Source: Cytophagales bacterium (GTDB lineage: Bacteria > Bacteroidota > Bacteroidia > Cytophagales > Cyclobacteriaceae). Taken from it: 9,244 nucleotides of DNA. This document shows, in pieces, positions 6,501 through 9,244 of this stretch. Location: positions 1,427-10,670 of the forward strand of contig DMST01000287.1 of the NCBI GenBank assembly GCA_003454975.1, in the 5' to 3' direction. The notes beneath the pieces are model-generated. The model ran no database searches and had not been told where the DNA came from. It saw only the letters and a program-made list of their open reading frames with translations. The stretch's first letter is position 1; the number at the start of each line of letters is the position of its first letter. Position numbers and translations under genes: made by a program.

Positions 6501-6828
6501 TGTCTACAAATAAGGTGAGCCGGGAACTGCCCACCCGAAGCCCTTCTGAAAAAGTAAAGGATAGATCCTGAGAAGTACCCGGAGCGATGGATTGGGGGGT
6601 ATCCAAGAATACCAGGCCCGAGCCGTCATAATGGGACAAGGTAAGGTCCTGATCGCCGGTGTTGGAAAGTGTAAGGAGGAATTGCGGGTCGGAAGAAATG
6701 ACCGTGGTATCCAGGGTTACTTCATTTCCCTCGATGGGTTCGCCCTTATAGGATACTTCTAACTTGGCCTGGGCAAAGCTGGATAGGCTGAAAATTACCA
6801 GCAGTAGGCTTGAGTAGGCTGTTTTCAT
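3586..6828 (-). CDS. Large T9SS-secreted protein: Ig-like repeats, FG-GAP/VCBS repeats, type A sorting domain
   Basis: 1080 residues. Residues 1-20 are a signal peptide (MKTAYSS, LLLVIFSLSSFAQ). About 22-590 holds some five beta-sandwich repeats of the ASPM/HYDIN 'choice-of-anchor D' kind, each with an N-T-G-like core and a closing TNDP-like tag (110, 227, 344, 461). About 605-880 is an integrin-type FG-GAP/VCBS region with five calcium-loop motifs: DVDEDGDLD (614), DYDADGDQD (670), DMDADADDD (747), DLDLDGDLD (796) and DIDNDQDLD (853). A further Ig-like repeat follows (about 885-990, with VSNDITDS). The end is a type A T9SS sorting domain: LYPNPTEGTLFLEF (1005), VEIVDLSGQTLF (1027) and GFYILRVKSRDGRS (1059), ending IIK. 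The signal peptide takes it through the inner membrane by Sec, and the sorting domain directs outer-membrane export and usually surface attachment. No enzymatic domain is visible, so an adhesive or structural surface role is inferred. It starts with ATG and is a single-gene unit. Confidence 0.93.
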   Translation of the reverse strand: MKTAYSSLLLVIFSLSSFAQAKLEVSYKGEPIEGNEVTLDTTVISSDPQFLLTLSNTGDQDLTLSHYDGSGLVFLDTPQSIAPGTSQDLSFTFSEGLRVGSSRLTLFVDTNDPDLGRLDLDLLVVILSPGINITYRDFNKASLNADFYGDTLDFGINLRGADSRLTLRISNPATDTDLYMMRPVVSPDVNFSLLEDTLAPGQESEFESFWIQHNTSGNFLDTLSIGTNRDSRNPYQFFIKRQVIDSSAVLEFGWQRRAPFTPDNSGSASSDFTVEPGDTAVIGLYLDNEGNQKLTLSKVALSEPFFFEEDFITELDSGADAYFFDILAVSDEEGNIRGELSFETNDPNIPVFTLSLRSKFEIFRPDLIPYRLLPNGNKTFLFSNNVIDLGRLPIGSTASIPLELDNSQGLNDLLITLLPSESDVQVEGLDTLIPKERFSRPTFRFPVVDTGAFQQQITLVTNDASYDTLTLLLEGEGIDYPLAVSGLGQAIDYQGAVDVPATLLNTPLELALTVTNTSETTLYFQDSLGLPLGVTQNGPLADSLTGGQSTELSLQIAADTAGTRAYRVGINLSGDSLPPFVFTLHSYVDRVLTGEAHALSELTSQLPSSLKFVDVDEDGDLDIIGGTFANTLFYARNEEGTYVQRTHPNDNPFARFRIPNEAAMSADFLDYDADGDQDLLVFYGNNFFANSLLVNDSQGTNFLLFENQNGEYHQIDQLENPFSLQARFPGSTFLFGYGAQATMKVADMDADADDDIFLWYNNGFASIFDNEAGSYEFKFSNFPQLRSFVQYSTFGDLDLDGDLDVLVGGQSGRIQILENQPDTVIISAHRALPANIFEGGETQLVVPIPALVDIDNDQDLDLFTVANSTLGTLFFENTGVANLMVLENTALASRDTLLLGDSAVTYLESRDLRFQNTGNTSLAVTLQDVPEFVTPSSTTFEVSPGDTLTINLALNELGRSQPELLDSLFIVSNDITDSLFVLNLATRVNNVVVLGLKDQVGLSQLYPNPTEGTLFLEFEQPNQELEVEIVDLSGQTLFQQKIRYLNEPIQMEVPPHTPGFYILRVKSRDGRSASQTLIIK

Positions 6829-6883
6829 GTGGGTGTGTGCTTAGAAAAATAGACCCAACGAGATGAAGATGGGTTGTTGGGGG

Positions 6884-6891
6884 CGAAAGTA
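6884..6891 (-). promoter_or_regulatory. Candidate Bacteroidota -7 element of the T9SS gene
   Basis: On the minus strand TACTTTCG, followed by CCCCC, matches the Bacteroidota sigma-factor -7 consensus TAnnTTTG at all but one base. It lies 56 bp upstream of the ATG, leaving a leader of about 45-50 nt. The -33 position has TTCC in place of TTTG at 19-bp spacing, so support for the full promoter is modest. Confidence 0.35.
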
Positions 6892-6959
6892 AGCACGGAC
6901 CTTGTGGAAAGGAAGGGAAAGGAACTGGGAAAGCTAGAAAAGCGTGGCCTCACCTGCTT

Positions 6960-7000
6960 CCGCAAAAAGCTTAGGCTTCAAGAAGCGCGGTGGTTTTTTT
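6960..7000 (+). other. Hairpin followed by seven T in a divergent intergenic region
   Basis: A perfect inner hairpin GCTTC-AA-GAAGC (6975-6986) is enclosed by CCGC (6960-6963) and GCGG (6987-6990), and seven T follow at 6994-7000. This looks like a plus-strand intrinsic terminator, yet no plus-strand gene ends upstream: the left neighbour is transcribed away, and the DoxX-like gene begins 100 bp further on. It could end a short antisense or leader RNA, or be chance. The rest of 6829-7098 shows no gene. Confidence 0.35.
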
Positions 7001-7098
7001 CTTTGAGGAAAACTTCTTTTCAGCGGAAACAACCTTTGTGAGAATATGGCATCTACTGGCAGAGGGTCACAGGCCCCAAGGAAGTATATTCGCTGCTC

Positions 7099-7716
7099 AT
7101 GCTAAACCTACGAAGGATTCCCAAAGCAAAATTTGGGGACTATTTTATTCTCGCCGCGCGCCTGCTCATCGGCTGGGTCTTTTTCTCATACGGCTTATCC
7201 AAGCTGAGGGAGGGGCAGTTTGGCCTGGACGAAGCGGAGCTGATGACACCCCTTTCAGAGCTGAGTCCCTTTCGGATCTCTTGGTATTTGTTTGATATGC
7301 AGCCCTTTAAAGCCTTTATCGGGGTGTCTCAAATGCTGTGTGGAGCCTTGCTGATCTGGAACCGGACGCTTCTCCTGGGGGCGTTCATGTTCTTGCCTAT
7401 TGTGGCTACCATCCTGATCATCGACCTCACCTTTATGCCACCCCCCATGGCAACGGCCTTCGCGTGGCGGCTGTCCTGGTACATCGTGCTCGATCTGCTA
7501 ATCCTGGGGCACTACCGGGAGCGCATGCTGGTGATCTGGAAGGCCGTTTGGGATGGCGTGGGTACCAAGTTCAAGCACCCCGTTTGGGTATACCTAACGT
7601 TGCCAGTTGTGGCCATCTCGCTGGAGGTATTTTCGCCTCGGTTTTTCTTCTACGTACTCACCCGCCCTCGAGAGCTGTTCCGGTCCATTGCGGAGCTTGT
7701 GGGGCAGTTTATTTGA
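7099..7716 (+). CDS. DoxX-like integral membrane protein
   Basis: 205 residues with four to five hydrophobic spans: about 14-34 (YFILAARLLIGWVFFSYGLSKL), 71-88, 89-110 (LLLGAFMFLPIVATILIIDL), 121-139 and 162-179. The first span has the R-x-x-x-G-x-x-F-x-x-x-G-x-x-K/L pattern of DoxX/DoxD-like proteins, followed by a soluble loop and the paired second and third helices (KAFIGVSQMLCGALLIWNRTLLLGA). DoxX-type proteins sit in the inner membrane; some are linked to quinone or thiosulfate metabolism or to oxidative stress, but most, including this kind, have no proven role. A PMPPP-like break (FMPPPMA) lies between helices 3 and 4. The ATG at 7099 is the first in frame. It is divergent from the T9SS gene and 170 bp before the next gene, so probably its own unit. 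DoxX is a family-level call; an unrelated DUF of the same topology is possible. Confidence 0.75.
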   Translation: MLNLRRIPKAKFGDYFILAARLLIGWVFFSYGLSKLREGQFGLDEAELMTPLSELSPFRISWYLFDMQPFKAFIGVSQMLCGALLIWNRTLLLGAFMFLPIVATILIIDLTFMPPPMATAFAWRLSWYIVLDLLILGHYRERMLVIWKAVWDGVGTKFKHPVWVYLTLPVVAISLEVFSPRFFFYVLTRPRELFRSIAELVGQFI

Positions 7717-7886
7717 GGGCGAGGTTCACTTATCTGGAAGAAACCTCCAACGGGTATTTTGACCGGGGGTAGTGGCGTCTCTCAGCCTCTAACCACCGGG
7801 GTAGCGTAAGCATTCTTCAAGTTGTAACCTTAGGTCTTTTGGGTCGTCTACTTGACATACAAACGAACAACCATAAACAACTGAAG

Positions 7887-9113
7887 ATGAATTTTTTACG
7901 CTCATTCTTTCGCTTTTTGAAGCGTTTCTTCCTCGTCTTGGCGGTCCTGATTTTAGCTGTCGTGATCGTCTATTTTGTAGCACCGAGTTACGTAAAAGAC
8001 ACCGTGGTGTCTTGGCTCTACCCCACCGTAACCATCAAAGAAGAGCACCTGAACCAGGTTTCGGTGGAGGTGCCCCGGGTGTATGAGTTGATGTACATTG
8101 CCTGCACGCTCACGGAAACCTTTCAGGCGGATGATAACCTGATCGGGAGTCGAACCCCGCACTACCTGGCGGAGGTGAAAGCGCATTTTGGTCCGCTAGA
8201 GGATCACCCGTTGGTGAAGACCCTGGAAGCAAGGCTGAAGGATAACGCCTATTCGCAGCTGCAGCCTGCCATTCGGCTGTTTTCGATGAATTATGCGCTG
8301 CAGAGCGACAATACATTGCTGCCCGATGAGGTTTTTCACGTGAACCCTTTGCTCCTCAAATTATTCAAATCCCAAATTTTCAATTTTCCAGATCATCAGG
8401 AGATAATTGAGGATTTTGCCCGTGCCTCCGGTTTTTACCAATTCTATGATCGCCACCTTACCGATTACCAAAGGCTGTACACCCAGTACAATCGACTGTG
8501 TGAGTTGCAGACCATGTGGAAGTGGATAGAACAAAGGTGTCCTGCACGATACCATTCTTATCGGGTCATTTTTTCTCCCCTGACGGGAGGCTTTCACAAT
8601 ACCTTACCCGGGTTGAAAGATCCTGAAACTGATTATATGCAAACCTGGATGTTTGTTTCTCCGCCTCCTACCAAACCTTTGGATTCCTTGTCGGCAGAGG
8701 AACTGGAGGTGCTGCGAAGCAAAGTGGAACGGGAGGTGTTTACCGAGATTGATCATAATTATGTAAATCCGATTTCGGACTCCTACCAAGACGCCATTGC
8801 TCAGGCGATGCCGGATTTTAGGGAATGGAATGGCAAAGAGAGTAGCTATGGCAGCAGCCAGGCTACGTTTAATGAGTACATGACCTGGGGGGTATTTAGC
8901 TTGTACGCTACTGAAACCTATTCGGCAGATCAGGTAGATACCATACTCGCCATCCAAGAGGATTTTATGGTGAATTCCAGGAAGTTTTTCCGCTTCCAGG
9001 AATTTAACCAAGAACTCATTCGGCAATATGAAATTCATAAGCAGACCTCGGATCAGGTAGCCCTTGAGGCCTTGTATCCTGGCATGCTACAATGGATGGA
9101 GGAACAAACCTGA
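7887..9113 (+). CDS. Membrane-anchored DUF4932-like protein with degenerate metalloprotease-like motif
   Basis: 408 residues. A short basic N-terminus (MNFLRSFFRFLKR) is followed by one hydrophobic span (about 14-33), which is either an uncleaved anchor or a signal peptide; the remaining 370 residues would be periplasmic. The body resembles DUF4932 of Bacteroidota: VEVPRVYELMYIACTLTETF (60-79), an HxxV loop (DHPLV 106-110), SPLTGGFHNT (230-239), and REVFTEIDHNYVNP (282-295). The last segment sits where an HExxH helix would be expected, but the first His is replaced (T-E-I-D-H), leaving Glu287 and His290. A later FNEYMTWGVFSLY (328-340) supplies Glu329, a possible third ligand. Whether it is an active zinc protease is doubtful. 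The start is the ATG at 7887, with an A-rich leader. An in-frame TTG at 7839 adds 16 residues ahead of the signal or anchor and is rejected. The family assignment is tentative and from memory of the pattern. Confidence 0.72.
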   Translation: MNFLRSFFRFLKRFFLVLAVLILAVVIVYFVAPSYVKDTVVSWLYPTVTIKEEHLNQVSVEVPRVYELMYIACTLTETFQADDNLIGSRTPHYLAEVKAHFGPLEDHPLVKTLEARLKDNAYSQLQPAIRLFSMNYALQSDNTLLPDEVFHVNPLLLKLFKSQIFNFPDHQEIIEDFARASGFYQFYDRHLTDYQRLYTQYNRLCELQTMWKWIEQRCPARYHSYRVIFSPLTGGFHNTLPGLKDPETDYMQTWMFVSPPPTKPLDSLSAEELEVLRSKVEREVFTEIDHNYVNPISDSYQDAIAQAMPDFREWNGKESSYGSSQATFNEYMTWGVFSLYATETYSADQVDTILAIQEDFMVNSRKFFRFQEFNQELIRQYEIHKQTSDQVALEALYPGMLQWMEEQT

Positions 9114-9206
9114 GCCCTAGGGCAACCCTGTTAAAAAATTGACCTAGTAAATCAGGGCGGTATCCAAAGGCATGGCCATGATTCGCTAGCCGATTGCCCA
9201 AAATGA

Positions 9207-9240
9207 AACGGTAGCTATGCTATCCGTTATAATGATTTTT
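9207..9240 (+). terminator. Weak terminator candidate after the DUF4932-like gene
   Basis: Arms AACGGTAGC (9207-9215) and GCTATCCGTT (9219-9228) pair fully apart from one bulged base, with a 3-nt loop. A run of five T begins 8 nt later (9236-9240). The gap before the T-run and the 94-bp distance from the stop make it weak. It may belong to a gene beyond the window. Confidence 0.28.
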
Positions 9241-9244
9241 CCCC

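Noticed and set aside
7721..7747. GAGGTT/AACCTC hairpin after the DoxX-like gene
   Set aside because: The stem is only 6 bp with a 15-nt loop and no following T-run; a terminator call is not supported.
7338..7772. 144-codon plus-strand frame overlapping the DoxX-like gene
   Set aside because: It overlaps the DoxX-like frame, has low-complexity His/Ala/Gly-rich sequence and no hydrophobic pattern or domain; it is a shadow frame.
7851..7878. TTGACA at 7851 as a sigma70 -35 box
   Set aside because: No -10 box at 16-18 bp spacing, and Bacteroidota use a different promoter consensus.
7839..7886. TTG start at 7839 for the DUF4932-like gene
   Set aside because: It would place 16 polar residues before the basic and hydrophobic anchor; the ATG at 7887 gives a normal signal or anchor with an A-rich leader.
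8604..9038. 144-codon minus-strand frame inside the DUF4932-like gene
   Set aside because: Antisense to a convincing gene, with no recognisable features.
9116..9125. Perfect 10-bp palindrome CCCTAGGGC-like sequence after the last gene
   Set aside because: It has no loop and no T-run and is short enough to occur by chance.

Overview
The window looks like chromosomal DNA from a Bacteroidota bacterium, probably an environmental member of the Cytophagales/Saprospirales type. The main evidence is a 1080-residue secreted protein ending in a type A type IX secretion (T9SS) sorting domain. Supporting evidence is a Ycf48/BNR-repeat protein, a short Crp/Fnr-family regulator of the Bacteroidota kind, a DoxX-like membrane protein, and starts preceded by A-rich tracts instead of strong Shine-Dalgarno sequences. 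The genus cannot be decided from sequence alone. No rRNA, tRNA, CRISPR array, transposase or phage gene was seen.

Layout. 1-450 (+): 3' end of a BNR/Asp-box beta-propeller gene. 702-3022 (-): a three-gene cluster read right to left. It holds a Crp/Fnr-family regulator (3022-2453), a small exported helical protein (2367-1786) and a DUF4334 protein (1742-702) whose C-terminal half is a paralogue of that exported protein. The 85-bp gap between the regulator and the exported protein holds a perfect TGTGA-N6-TCACA palindrome and a 12-bp inverted repeat that touches the next start codon. 3023-3585: a long non-coding stretch full of hairpins, with a repeated 15-mer near both ends, possibly a decayed repeat element. 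3586-6828 (-): the large T9SS cargo protein (Ig-like repeats, five calcium-loop FG-GAP/VCBS repeats, sorting domain). 6829-7098: a divergent intergenic region with a candidate promoter and an unexplained hairpin followed by seven T. 7099-7716 (+): DoxX-like membrane protein. 7887-9113 (+): membrane-anchored DUF4932-like protein with a degenerate metalloprotease-like motif. 9114-9244: intergenic, with a possible weak terminator.

How the genes may work together. The most system-like part is 702-3022. The regulator's recognition helix keeps the Arg-Glu...Arg pattern that reads TGTGA half-sites in E. coli CRP. A matching palindrome lies 82 bp (centre to ATG) upstream of the next gene, and the two target genes share one uncharacterised helical domain, about half identical by hand alignment. 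One copy is predicted to be exported and the other cytoplasmic, fused to DUF4334. This suggests a small regulated module acting on both sides of the inner membrane, with its biochemical role unknown. The other genes look like independent surface or membrane genes.
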